Of a stretch of 64,000 nucleotides of DNA, positions 49,701 through 55,591 are shown piece by piece. Position 1 is the stretch's first letter. Each line of letters begins with the position of its first letter. The stretch comes from Mesocentrotus franciscanus (Eukaryota; Echinodermata; Echinoidea; Camarodonta; Strongylocentrotidae): positions 61,564,605 through 61,628,604 of the forward strand of contig CP137666.1 in assembly GCA_037976565.1 (NCBI GenBank). The letters are read 5' to 3'. The notes under the pieces were generated by a model. The model was given only the letters and a program-made list of their open reading frames with translations. It searched no databases and had not been told where the DNA came from. Made by a program: the position numbers and the translations under genes.

Positions 49701-52700
49701 CGGTAGTTAGAATGACATAAATTGAATGATATATATATCTTTTTCTTAAATTGTTATACTGCATAAAGTATTTTTGAATGAATTAGAGCTAGAGCACAAG
49801 GATACAAATGATACAATGGAGATAAAGTGATAGAAAGCTATCATTATAATCTACAGATGATTTGAATAAGACTTCTCATTCATTTTGTTAGAAAGATAAA
49901 AAACAAATTTCAGAAAGAGATGATTTTACTGTAACTCCCCAATCAATTCGCTAATCAATAATGCTGATTGTGTAGCAGATCTCAATATTGGGAGTTACAG
50001 CTGCAAAGTTCTTTCTTTTATAAATTTCTCAGTGAAGTTTCTAAACATTATTTCTTGTGAAGTCACAACTTTAGGGCACATAAAAACAACAGGTCATGTG
50101 TTGTGTTCTATTTGAAAATCCCAATAACAGAATTCAACAACAGAAAAGATTGTGCACTGAGAAAGCTTATATAATCTGTAACAGTTAGATCGTGGAAAAA
50201 GTGCATATAGAGATAGAAGAGAGAGGTATATTATAGAAATAAACTTATTAGAGATGTAATTTTATTCTTGATACATAATGCAGGAATCGAGCAAAAAGTG
50301 GCATTCCTTAAGCCTGTGTTGCAATTTACATAAAGATGTAGTGTTGTGTCACTTTCAAGAATTGTGGGTATATATATTTATGATTTGTTTTTCTTTACAC
50401 AAACAGCTGAAACGATGAAAGCAACAAAAGGAAAAACCAAAGGAAAAGACAAGAAACAGAGCGAGGCAGAGGTAAGCCGGGCTTGGTAATTGCAAGTATC
50501 ATTGCTCATGTCATATTACAAATTGGCAACTCTGATGTTTAATGTAGGTAACTTTCACCAGTTTGTTTTGTACAAATACTGTATGGAAAAAATGGACAGT
50601 ATTACATTTTATAAAATGTTGTAACAAATGAATATTTTTCAGTGTATTTAGGCATGCAATAGTAGGTAGCTCTTTTGACAGATGTCCCAAAAACGGACAT
50701 AAAATTTGTTTTTGTTGGATGTTGACAAAGTACAAATAAAAGAAAGTTTAAAAAACATTTTATCGATAGTGTTATGCTGCCAATTTTAGTACAATACAGT
50801 AGTGATTAATACCTACAGCTTTCTTTGAGGTTGTCCATTTCAATATACCGGTAACAAGCATGGATTTATTTCAAACCTGAACAATGCCTCTTTAGATAAG
50901 GTTGACTATCCCTTTAGAATGTGATGTAATATCCGTAATAACTGTTCTTATGGCGTACTCTTCCATCATGTTTATTTTCCAGTCACCAGACATTTTGGAA
51001 GCCATCAATCCATTATTAGCTGAGCAACCTGAGTCGATAGATGGCCAGCTGTGGATCCCTGGAAACCGAGCCTTGATCAATTTCAATGTTTCACGTGAGT
51101 TAATTCACTGGTCGTAATTATGATACCTATATGATAGCGCCAGCTATTAGAGAAAACTTACAGTGTGTGTTTTATCAATTGACTGCCATTTTCTGTAGCT
51201 TTTGACGATAAGATGCATGGTTGAAGAATTGATTAGTTGTGTTTAAACATGTACCATAAAACTCCTCTAGAAATCCTTTTGAGCCTCGTTATTTATCCAA
51301 TGTAGACTGAGGTTTTAGTACATTTTGTCTATCAAATGTAAATAAAGTGATTTTCTCTTTCGTAATACTCCTCCATATTGTAAATGTGAGAAAACAATAT
51401 ATTTTAGATAAGGCAGATCCAGGACTGTCGGTAAGAGGTCAGAATGTTTGAAAACCATGGAAGTTCACAACATTCATGTAATCGAAATTCAGCTTACCGG
51501 TATACATGAGTGTTGTTTTCTTATTAGGGACACTGTATTTGGAGCCACCTAAGTACGATTATTTATTGTGATTTGCATGTGGATCATTTTTACGTGCATA
51601 AAGTTATGCCTTGCAGTGACTTGGCAAATACATTCTAAAGACTTAGCCTAAACCCATATGCCAATAAATCTGTTTATTAATTTAATACATAATCTTAATT
51701 ACTAACAAGAGTTTCTTTTGAAAACTAAAAACTTTGCCAAAGGCCTGCCAACAACTTATGTATGCAAATTAGATTCCATCCATAGAGATGCCATTATTCA
51801 TAGCAGGTGAATGAAACAGCTGGTAATGAGGGGTTATAGATGGGTACATGCATACATTGCTATACGTTAGTAGACAGGGCTGATATTCATAAAAATTTTA
51901 CTAAAAGCTAGTTGTCAACTACTTACATAGGCTATAGTGCATACATGTAGCTATAGTTGACAACTAGGCTTAATTAGTATGGTTTTATGGATATGAGCCC
52001 TGGGCCCATATTATAAAGACTTGCTATTGATCCAAATCAATCGCAAGTCCTCCAATCAGCACTCGCAAGTTTACAGTCTCTTATCTCTTATGTACATACT
52101 GGTTGCGATTGATATCAACTGTTTCTAAGACAGGCCCAGGTCCGTCTGTTAGTTAACTTGATGTGTCAAAGACTGTGCCATATTGTGCTTTTGCACATGC
52201 ATACATGTAAATCAACATTACAGCCGGACATAATTACCAAATTGAACTAAGTATGCATAGGTGGGATAATCCTACAGCTAATCCAATACAGCTAATCCAG
52301 CTTGATCTTCTCCTATCAGGTAACCTAATTGGAGAGCCAGGGATGAAAGCCTTATTGCTAGCTGTACAGTATCAACAAACTCTGGGCACGCTCTCCCCTC
52401 ACCCAGCACTCAAAGGCTTAATGAGACTCTCAATTGCAGTAAGTATTAAACATAGTTATTAACAAATATTAATAATGGCTTCTTATGCAGTGCTATCATG
52501 CTGTGTAACTCATGGCACTTTGACACACTAGCCCTGGTATAAGTGGTAATTAATAGCTGACCTGCCAATTAAAGCTAGCTCTCAAGCATTTCAGGTATAC
52601 CGATTTACACCTGGGTGGAGAGCGGCAAATGTAGAATAATGTCTTGCCAAAGGATAGTAGTGCTGGACTAGGATTCAAACCCTGTGCCTTATGATGTACA

Positions 52701-55591
52701 GTCCAGTGACTTATCCAGGAGACCATAACACCTTGCCATATAAGACATTTTACATTGTAATTCCCTTTACTAGGTTCATCAAAAAATTTCATCAAAAATT
52801 TTGAAAACTAAAATTTTAATAGGGTGTTGTTTCCTCATTGAATGTGGCTTTGGGTAATTCCAAGGGAATTATTGCCTGTACAATGTATGCACCTGTTTCT
52901 GTTTCAGGGAAATAAAGTAGCTATTTTTAGTCCAAACTTTAAATAGAAGAACACTAGTATTTTGGCACGATTTGCCGTCTATGGCATATAGAAGGGGTTG
53001 AAGTTGAGATTTCGAGGTGTTTGTCTAGTGATTAAGTAACCAGACAGTGAATGGATTGGTTTGGGTTCAAGTCCCAGCCATGTGTCCTTATTAATAATAG
53101 CAAGATATTCCTCCACAAGTGCTAATTAATCTAAATGTAGGTGTGTAGGAAGAAATCACTCGACTGACTGATCTTGGCTTGATCCTAAGGACAGCTTTGC
53201 TAAATCAAAGGTAATAGTAGTACTTTGTAGGTGACTTGAGCTCCCCCTGAGATGGATAAGAGTGCATCATAAATGTAGCTATTAGTATTTCTATTATTGT
53301 ATAACTGCTTGGTCAGTGTGCCCATATAGATGATAAGAAAAAGTGCAATTTGAGAGAGATTATTTCTTGTTATTTTTTAAAAACAGATATCCTAACACAA
53401 ACGCCAATATTTGCACATTGGTTAAATGCAGTTTATATGGAGTTACAAGTTTGTTGTTTTCTCTGTTATTATAACCAATAGATGAAAACATCTTTCAATA
53501 TTTTGTATTTACGTATTATAACATTGATTTTGTTTGTTTGTTTTTTCTTAAATGCTATAATTTTCCTGTAGAATGCACCAAGATTTTTTTCTTCTTTCTT
53601 TTAATGTTGTAGAATTGTGGAAGATTTATGTCGTTTTTTAATTTGCATTTGATTATTCTGTGTATTGTGGTTTCTTTTGATATGTATGGACCTTTATCAT
53701 TCCACCTAGCAGCTTAGCAATAAATGGGATTGCATTAATGATCAAAATTAAAGTTTTTGGTAGCTAGAGTAGGTGTTTTTGCATGTGAGGAGGTAAAAAG
53801 AAGCAAATATTCATAGTTTGTGGCTTGATATGAGTCCCAATGTTTGCTGGATCAATATATTCTGGGAATGACAAAACAAAAAGCAAAATTGAAGGATTAG
53901 AGCCAAAACAAAATCCCATATTTGCATGTTAATTGGGGAAATAAGCTGTATATATGTGATAAATCACCCAGGCTTTTGTAAATCCTTTGATCATTAAAAT
54001 TCGCTGTGCAGGTGTTGTTCGGAGGCTTCCATTTGCATACAAATGGAATTGACATATATATATGCACAGACCTGAAAGTTGTTTTGAGAGTTGATATTTG
54101 CAACTGAGAGAAGATGAAAGAATATCTGCCCACAATATTATCATCATTATATATCCAGCGGGGCTTTAAAAGAAAGGCAACCAAGGATCTTGGTAGATCA
54201 TTTTTCAATTTCTTAGTGGCTTGGGGTATTTAGAGCATAGGATCGAGTGGGATAGTATTCCTGTCAAGTATCAGGGTCCTCCGGAAATCAAGCTATATCA
54301 TGCTACTCACATGATCCTAGAAATTCAAAGAGCATAAAGGAAAGATGGAAAAGGGAAGTGATCTCTGCAAGGATACTGTCTCATTGTTGCAGAGTTGCAC
54401 TCAAAATAATTGCCTTACTTCCTTCTCTGTTTTAGTTATCGTTGATTTACACACTGGATTTCTTTAATAACCCATTGAATACTGACATTGTCTTAAGCTT
54501 ACTACATGATTACTACATGACTACATGAATGTTTGGTTTCTTTAGATTGACAAGCTAGTGCACATGGAATGTTGACGGTTAAAAATAGGAACATTTCTTA
54601 TATTTCTTTTTTATATGATCATTTTTCTTCAAACTTTCTAATGTTTTTTAGGCATCTTAAAATGTTGATTGTAACAACATAATGTAATATTCAAAATAAT
54701 TGATAGAGTCAATACTGTTTAATACAGAAGCCATCACTGCAGTTGTCGCTTTTATATGTACCCTCTTTAGAATTAGGGTATCAGCTAGAGAGCCTGTCCT
54801 TGAAGGGCATTTGTTTTCTGTAGCAACTCTTACAATTTTCCTTTGTGGTCTTAATTGATGGGTAATTTGACTGTAATACAGTGAATCTTTCAATCCATTG
54901 AAATCTGACGGGACCCAAATAAGTCTGGAATGCAGTGGATCTAACCACTTGGAAATGAAATCTCCAAAGATAAAAACAGTTCTGGGTATCTAAATGTTTA
55001 GTTATATATCTGCTTTATCTCTTTCCTTTCTCATTCCTGAATCCCGAAAAACAGGCTACCGTGATTTTTTTTTATTCAATCTCTTACCCCATACCTATGC
55101 ATGGTACAAACTTCCTGCATTTCTGAGAAATAACACTTCACTTGACTAAAAGATTTTAGAAATCTAAAAATACACTGTACCTCTACAATTCTACTTGTAC
55201 AGTGTACATAATGTATTCATATATTAAGAAGTATCACCTTGTTACCTTTGATGATAAATTTATAATTTTGAACAATTATGCAGATTGTGTTCAGAACACA
55301 TATTTTTGTGCTACTACATTTTGCTAAGCTATCTTAATAGTGTTGTTGTTGCTGCTGCTGCTGCTACAGTAGTTGTCGTCGTCATTGCTGTCATCATTGT
55401 CATCATTATTATCATCACATAATTAGTGTATTCATTACTATTTCTCTTCTTTTTTTTTTAAATAGAAAAACAGCGTGGCTGGGCAGTGTGAGACCTATCA
55501 GAAGCTTCATGATATGATGGTGCAGAAAGATCCCTTCTACAAGCCCCAGTCGCAGAGTCCCTCAGGAGACAACCAGTCAACGGCCGGTTAG
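9948..55591 (+). CDS. LRRC71: Leucine-rich repeat-containing protein 71, spliced gene (15 coding exons assembled by eye)
   Basis: Fifteen exons with GT/AG borders and matching phases join into an uninterrupted 552-codon frame. The order of parts agrees with my memory of vertebrate LRRC71 (about 560 residues). Residues 1-131 are polar and proline-rich and end in the TEIFIRGW motif. About 135-300 hold leucine-rich repeats such as LSLRHNNISEKGAKAL, LSLNLSNNKLGEAGAIAI and LSLASNELTDKAA. The family signature LTHTEVVERRKAL follows. Residues 319-434 are a Lys/Glu-rich linker. About 435-552 resume repeat-like sequence (INPLL, IPGNRALINFNVSRN, AVQYQ, LSIAKN). LRR proteins are usually protein-interaction scaffolds; I know no enzymatic activity for this family and see no signal peptide or membrane span. 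The start ATG has A at -3 and G at +4. The gene spans over 45 kb because of repeat-filled introns. The family call is strong; exact N-terminus and linker isoforms are inference. Confidence 0.9.
10036..10501 (+). other. LRRC71 intron 1
   Basis: Short intron (466 nt) with no repeat or gene recognised apart from ACATGTACAT motifs. Confidence 0.8.
10502..10807 (+). CDS. LRRC71: LRRC71 coding exon 2
   Basis: The exon runs from acceptor ttgcag to donor ATACGAG|gttggt and encodes residues 30-131 in phase 1 to phase 1. It contains EPYTCTGHFEADFTELWRRA, a proline-rich stretch (RPKRPGTPPPPDPK), an acidic patch, and FSYFKPKIQVEMEKED leading to TEIFIRG. The last two motifs are the best conserved part of the N-terminal region in the family. 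Local GC content is clearly higher than in the flanking introns, as expected for coding sequence here. Confidence 0.92.
10882..11593. mobile_element. TTAA-flanked MITE C
   Basis: The left end AGGAAACCTCACCCCAAGAA and the right end (complement ACCTCACCCCTAAGAATAA) match with a 4-nt gap. TTAA lies at 10878-10881 and 11594-11597. Confidence 0.75.
12423..12631. mobile_element. MITE with ACAGTSAAACCTG ends
   Basis: The ends ACAGTCAAACCTGCTTTAGT and (complement) ACAGTGAAACCTGTCTATAA are inverted repeats. The inside repeats the phrase AAAGACCACCTG. The flanks at 12388 and 12633 share a direct repeat starting AATCAAGAACCT. Other copies are at 32984 and 57565. Confidence 0.75.
13415..13528. repeat. 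Degenerate AATG/AATA microsatellite
   Basis: Tetranucleotide array of AATG, ATAA and AGAT units, ending in a pure (AATA)n run. Confidence 0.9.
15056..15131 (+). CDS. LRRC71: LRRC71 coding exon 3
   Basis: It is preceded by a strong polypyrimidine tract and ttgcag and followed by gtaagt. It encodes WKIDEIMVGIFKQCFPAIEK and then LHSIK/N (residues 132-157), entering in phase 1 and leaving in phase 2. The split glycine completes the GW pair of the conserved IRGW motif. This is the lead-in to the first leucine-rich repeat. Confidence 0.92.
16062..16120. repeat. Short palindromic repeat, GAGCCAGAAGGG family
   Basis: It runs from GAGCCAGAAGGGTATTAACTC to a diverged complement (GAGTTAATTCACTTCTG). 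Other copies lie at 29639 and 44202. Confidence 0.6.
17310..17556 (+). mobile_element. tRNA-derived SINE copy
   Basis: It shares TTTGCCACTCTCCACCCAGG and the following 20 nt with the SINE at position 1 and ends in a short ATTATTATATTA tail. The tRNA-like head is diverged. Confidence 0.75.
18068..18184 (+). repeat. 13-bp minisatellite, nine perfect copies
   Basis: The unit GTGTGCTATAATT is repeated nine times without any change, suggesting recent expansion or homogenisation. Confidence 0.97.
19721..20136. mobile_element. Foldback MITE with about 95-bp inverted repeats
   Basis: The left arm begins AACCAAAACCTTCATCCTAA and includes AAAATCAGGCAAGGT. The right arm is its complement with few changes (20040-20132). 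TTAA precedes it at 19717-19720, but no matching TTAA follows. Confidence 0.85.
20355..20429 (+). CDS. LRRC71: LRRC71 coding exon 4 (leucine-rich repeat)
   Basis: The acceptor is ttttgtgtag and the donor is gtaagt, with phase 2 in and phase 2 out. It encodes NLWNTSLTEKTLKELSSFLP and QCQNLK (residues 157-182), a repeat unit of the LxxLxLxxTxL type. The NLW core fits the family pattern as I remember it. Confidence 0.93.
20886..21102. mobile_element. GC-rich element with imperfect inverted ends
   Basis: AAGCTATGGTCATAAC at the left is mirrored by GTTGTGATCCCATAGCTT at the right. AGCCTGCT and its complement AGCAGGCT lie inside each end. GC-rich CGACCGACCG motifs contrast with the surroundings. 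Confidence 0.45.
22378..22530. repeat. CT microsatellite
   Basis: (CT)n with interspersed CCC and TTT; reading frames on the minus strand (Arg/Glu-rich) are artefacts. Confidence 0.95.
22667..22735 (+). CDS. LRRC71: LRRC71 coding exon 5
   Basis: The acceptor is tatggcag and the donor is gtaagt, phase 2 to phase 2. It encodes NLTIEGNPIPEEPWACLIGE and DS (residues 182-205). The EGNPIPE segment is a conserved landmark of the family between two repeats. Confidence 0.93.
22736..23272 (+). other. LRRC71 intron 5
   Basis: 537 nt in which nothing was recognised. Confidence 0.8.
23273..23432 (+). CDS. LRRC71: LRRC71 coding exon 6 (two leucine-rich repeats)
   Basis: The acceptor is ctgctacag and the donor is gtgagt. 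It enters in phase 2 and leaves in phase 0, encoding residues 205-258. Two successive repeats are visible: IVNLSLRHNNISEKGAKALG and LLSLNLSNNKLGEAGAIAIM, joined by a cysteine-containing linker (KSCNKN). Both match the 28-29 residue ribonuclease-inhibitor-type repeat. Confidence 0.95.
23568..23736. repeat. A/G-rich (GAAA) low-complexity tract
   Basis: Nearly pure purine strand with GAAA and AAAG units. Confidence 0.9.
24550..24922. repeat. Compound CT / TATC microsatellite
   Basis: Alternating (CT)n and (TATC)n blocks with a higher-order pattern containing CATCTCTCTATCTACCTATC. Confidence 0.95.
26940..27148 (+). mobile_element. Probable LINE 3' tail
   Basis: An AT-rich stretch ends in TTTTTAATAAAACCGAAATTG and a (AATTG)n tail. 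This resembles the 3' ends of LINE families with pentanucleotide tails. No coding part remains. Confidence 0.45.
27953..28132 (+). CDS. LRRC71: LRRC71 coding exon 7 (repeat plus family signature)
   Basis: The acceptor is catttacag and the donor is gtgagt, phase 0 on both sides, residues 259-318. It begins GLRMNRVLLSLSLASNELTD, a leucine-rich repeat, and continues to FPLTHTEVVERRKALSDKG. The THTEVVERR motif is the most diagnostic stretch for LRRC71. The C-terminal end of this exon passes into the charged, low-complexity linker. Confidence 0.95.
28133..28808 (+). other. LRRC71 intron 7
   Basis: 676 nt, AT-rich, no feature recognised. Confidence 0.8.
28809..28916 (+). CDS. LRRC71: LRRC71 coding exon 8 (charged linker)
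   Basis: The acceptor is ctgtacag and the donor is gtaatg, phase 0 on both sides, residues 319-354. It encodes PPPSRRAESKDRPGSVKSGS followed by KTDKKRDKSSKRK. The composition is almost entirely Pro, Ser, Lys, Arg and Asp, which predicts disorder. Confidence 0.85.
29639..29703. repeat. Short palindromic repeat, GAGCCAGAAGGG family
   Basis: GAGCCAGAAGGGATTTAAC faces GTCCTTCTGGCTCTGAAC across an AT-rich centre. Confidence 0.7.
30107..30890. mobile_element. Possible DNA transposon with TTCGG-rich ends
   Basis: The left end carries repeated GGTTCGG ending in GGCAGAG. The right end carries CTGCCGAACATCCGAACC, its rough complement. Ends and target duplication are not clear. Confidence 0.35.
31185..31235 (+). 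CDS. LRRC71: LRRC71 coding exon 9 (charged linker)
   Basis: The acceptor is tttttcttgaacag and the donor is gtaaag, phase 0 on both sides. It encodes EIVKIKEETKSSKGGHL (residues 355-371). Family similarity is too low to prove the exon by itself. The splice sites, phase and composition fit its neighbours. A 35-bp tandem duplication begins 38 nt after the exon. Confidence 0.72.
31273..31343 (+). repeat. 35-bp exact tandem duplication
   Basis: The unit beginning GATCTCATCAGTGCTTTGTC and ending CACAGCTAAT occurs twice head to tail. Confidence 0.95.
32984..33043 (-). mobile_element. Fragment of the ACAGTSAAACCTG MITE
   Basis: GGTGGTCACTAAAGCAGG followed by TTCCACTGT matches the end of the 12423 element in reverse. 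Confidence 0.65.
33195..33251 (+). CDS. LRRC71: LRRC71 coding exon 10 (charged linker, duplicated type)
   Basis: The acceptor is gtctatacag and the donor is gtaaca, phase 0 on both sides. It encodes DGKKEKEEEKTTKASRSSM (residues 372-390). Its first 24 nt closely resemble the start of exon 11, which suggests that the two arose by exon duplication. The donor is weaker than most in the gene. Confidence 0.72.
33327..34250. mobile_element. Non-autonomous transposon with CAGTAGGSGCATTTA ends
   Basis: The left end CAGTAGGCGCATTTATACTG mirrors the right end CAGTGTAAATGCCCCTACTG with two mismatches. Its GC content and CpG density exceed the flanks. Frames of 75-111 codons inside have no recognisable domain. 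No target duplication was found. Confidence 0.75.
34240..34495 (+). repeat. About 57-bp minisatellite, four to five copies
   Basis: Units begin TTCCATCCACATATGGCGGA and include TTCACAACACTAG, with roughly 10 percent divergence. The first unit overlaps the end of the 33327 transposon. Confidence 0.85.
35378..35475 (+). repeat. Imperfect direct duplication
   Basis: ATTCCGAATGTTGATTGTAT and the following AAATGGTACTT occur twice, about 60 bp apart. Confidence 0.85.
36355..36500 (-). mobile_element. SINE fragment, reverse orientation
   Basis: On the minus strand it matches the 3' half of the SINE at position 1, including GCCTGAATCC, CCCCAGG-like body motifs and the AAAGTGCTTATAGAG end. Confidence 0.7.
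36921..37088. mobile_element. Foldback element, arms of about 78 bp
   Basis: The left arm includes AAACTATCACTTCC, GGCGATCTG and GCTATCTTTCC. The right arm is their complement in reverse order. The loop is about 13 nt. Outer AGCAAATAAT and ATTATTTGCT also pair. Confidence 0.85.
37805..37816 (+). CDS. LRRC71: Candidate 12-nt LRRC71 microexon
   Basis: A long pyrimidine run ending in cttatgtag is followed by CACTCGTACAGT and then gtaagt. The 12 nt would be read HSYS in phase 0, matching both exon 10 and exon 11. Both splice sites look strong. Without transcript data it may be an optional exon or a chance match. Confidence 0.4.
38354..38420 (+). CDS. LRRC71: LRRC71 coding exon 11 (charged linker)
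   Basis: The acceptor is gtcataacag and the donor is gtaaag, phase 0 in and phase 1 out. It encodes DSKKDKEETQKGGTKKDDKW and KK (residues 391-412). It parallels exon 10 at its start (DGKKEKEE versus DSKKDKEE). The change to phase 1 matches the entry phase of exon 12 and of the two following microexon candidates. Confidence 0.8.
40930..40953 (+). CDS. LRRC71: Candidate 24-nt LRRC71 microexon
   Basis: A strong pyrimidine tract ending ttctttttag precedes 24 nt read as (A)GFKMSLT(G), then gtaata. It would be phase 1 to phase 1, exactly as required between exons 11 and 12. The core gctggctttaaaatg recurs at about 41395-41409 without usable splice sites, which may be a decayed duplicate. Confidence 0.3.
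41236..41283 (+). repeat. 24-bp exact tandem duplication
   Basis: GACAGGGCTGGCTTCGATCA and the next four bases occur twice in a row. Confidence 0.9.
43811..43955 (-). mobile_element. SINE with a 7SL-RNA-like head
   Basis: On the minus strand it reads AGGCGTTGTGGCGTGCGCCT then GTAATCCAGCTA, very close to the 5' domain of metazoan 7SL RNA. A B box (GGTTCGAAAC) follows about 75 nt after the A-box region. This spacing is too long for a tRNA and fits 7SL or Alu. The body then has TTTCGGATGGTGACTTTAAA and GGTCGGTCCC, common in marine-invertebrate SINEs. The 3' tail is not clear. Confidence 0.55.
44202..45007. repeat. Palindromic repeat interrupted by a piggyBac-type element
   Basis: The left half (44202-44242, GGAGCCAGAAGTGTGTTAAC) and the right half (44974-45007, GAGTTAACACCCTTCTGGCT) are one copy of the GAGCCAGAAGGG family, split at a TTAA. 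Confidence 0.75.
44243..44973. mobile_element. Non-autonomous piggyBac-type element 1
   Basis: TTAA flanks both ends (44239-44242 and 44974-44977). The termini are CCCTAAAAAGGCCGGG and CCCCGGCCTTATTAGGG. TTAA targets with CCCT ends are the hallmark of piggyBac. No transposase frame remains. Confidence 0.85.
45215..45244 (+). CDS. LRRC71: Candidate 30-nt LRRC71 microexon
   Basis: The acceptor is ccactcccttgcag and the donor is gtatgc. The 30 nt read (G)GGRATAVTI in phase 1 to phase 1. This fits between exons 11 and 12. As I remember it, human LRRC71 has a similar VTI-containing segment at this point of its linker, which gives modest extra support. Confidence 0.45.
   Translation: MVVVLLQSP
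45900..46400 (+). repeat. 23-bp minisatellite with homogenised core
   Basis: Ten near-identical copies of TCATCCAATCCCATAGCTTA plus CAT lie at 46141-46370. Both flanks hold older, diverged copies (for example CAATCCCATTGCTTGAATTC). Confidence 0.93.
50407..50471 (+). CDS. LRRC71: LRRC71 coding exon 12 (charged linker)
   Basis: The acceptor is ttacacaaacag and the donor is gtaagc, phase 1 in and phase 0 out. It encodes (A)ETMKATKGKTKGKDKKQ and SEAE (residues 413-434). The repeated TKGK pattern is low-complexity and basic. It closes the linker before the second repeat block. Confidence 0.85.
50472..50982 (+). other. LRRC71 intron 12
   Basis: 511 nt, AT-rich, nothing recognised. Confidence 0.8.
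50983..51094 (+). CDS. LRRC71: LRRC71 coding exon 13
   Basis: The acceptor is tttattttccag and the donor is gtgagt, phase 0 in and phase 1 out, residues 435-471. It encodes SPDILEAINPLLAEQPESID followed by GQLWIPGNRALINFNVS. The INPLL and PGN(R/K)xL segments are conserved landmarks of the C-terminal half of LRRC71. Confidence 0.94.
51875..52002. mobile_element. MITE with CAGGGCTGATATTCATAAAA ends
   Basis: The right end TTTTATGGATATGAGCCCTG mirrors the left. An inner CTAGTTGTCAACTA also pairs with TAGTTGACAACTAG. Confidence 0.85.
52001..52138. mobile_element. MITE with TGGGCCC ends
   Basis: It runs TGGGCCCATATTATAAAGAC to CTAAGACAGGCCCA and contains ATTGATCCAAATCAATCGCA. A related copy lies at 57792. 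Confidence 0.8.
52320..52438 (+). CDS. LRRC71: LRRC71 coding exon 14
   Basis: The acceptor is ctcctatcag and the donor is gtaagt, phase 1 in and phase 0 out, residues 472-511. It encodes NLIGEPGMKALLLAVQYQQT and, at its end, GLMRLSIA. This is a leucine-rich repeat with the family's AVQYQ motif. It continues directly from the NFNVSR end of exon 13. Confidence 0.94.
52590..52740 (-). mobile_element. tRNA-derived SINE, reverse orientation
   Basis: On the minus strand an A-box-like TGGTCTCCTGGATAAG is followed by a B-box-like GGGTTTGAATCC. The body CATTTGCCGCTCTCCACCCA is shared with the SINE at position 1. This copy keeps the best tRNA-like head of the family. Confidence 0.8.
53015..53310 (+). 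mobile_element. tRNA-derived SINE
   Basis: An A-box-like GTCTAGTGATTAAG and the B-box-like GGGTTCAAGTCCC are followed by a diverged body and a CATAAATGTAGCTATTAG end with a short (ATT) tail. Confidence 0.7.
55340..55420 (+). repeat. GTT/GCT/CAT trinucleotide microsatellite
   Basis: (GTT)n, (GCT)n and (ATC)n runs end about 48 nt before the exon 15 acceptor. Confidence 0.85.
55466..55591 (+). CDS. LRRC71: LRRC71 coding exon 15 (stop codon)
   Basis: The acceptor is a T-rich tract with aaatag. The frame enters in phase 0 and stops at TAG 55589-55591. It encodes KNSVAGQCETYQKLHDMMVQ, then KDPFYKPQ and a short Ser/Gln-rich tail (residues 512-552). The first part completes LSIAKN, the last repeat-like unit. 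A trinucleotide microsatellite ends about 48 nt upstream. Confidence 0.94.
   Translation, partial: KNSVAGQCETYQKLHDMMVQKDPFYKPQSQSPSGDNQSTAG

Larger units (their letters stand above)
38421..50406 (+). other. LRRC71 intron 11 (12 kb, largest)
   Basis: If the microexon candidates at 40930 and 45215 are real, it is three introns. It contains a 24-bp duplication, a 7SL-like SINE, a piggyBac-type element nested in a palindromic repeat, and a 23-bp minisatellite. 46400-50400 is AT-rich with nothing recognised. Confidence 0.75.
51095..52319 (+). other. LRRC71 intron 13
   Basis: It contains the two adjoining MITEs at 51875 and 52001; otherwise nothing recognised. Confidence 0.8.
52439..55465 (+). 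other. LRRC71 intron 14
   Basis: It contains two SINEs (52590, 53015) and a trinucleotide run (55340). The remainder is AT-rich without recognised features. Confidence 0.8.
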
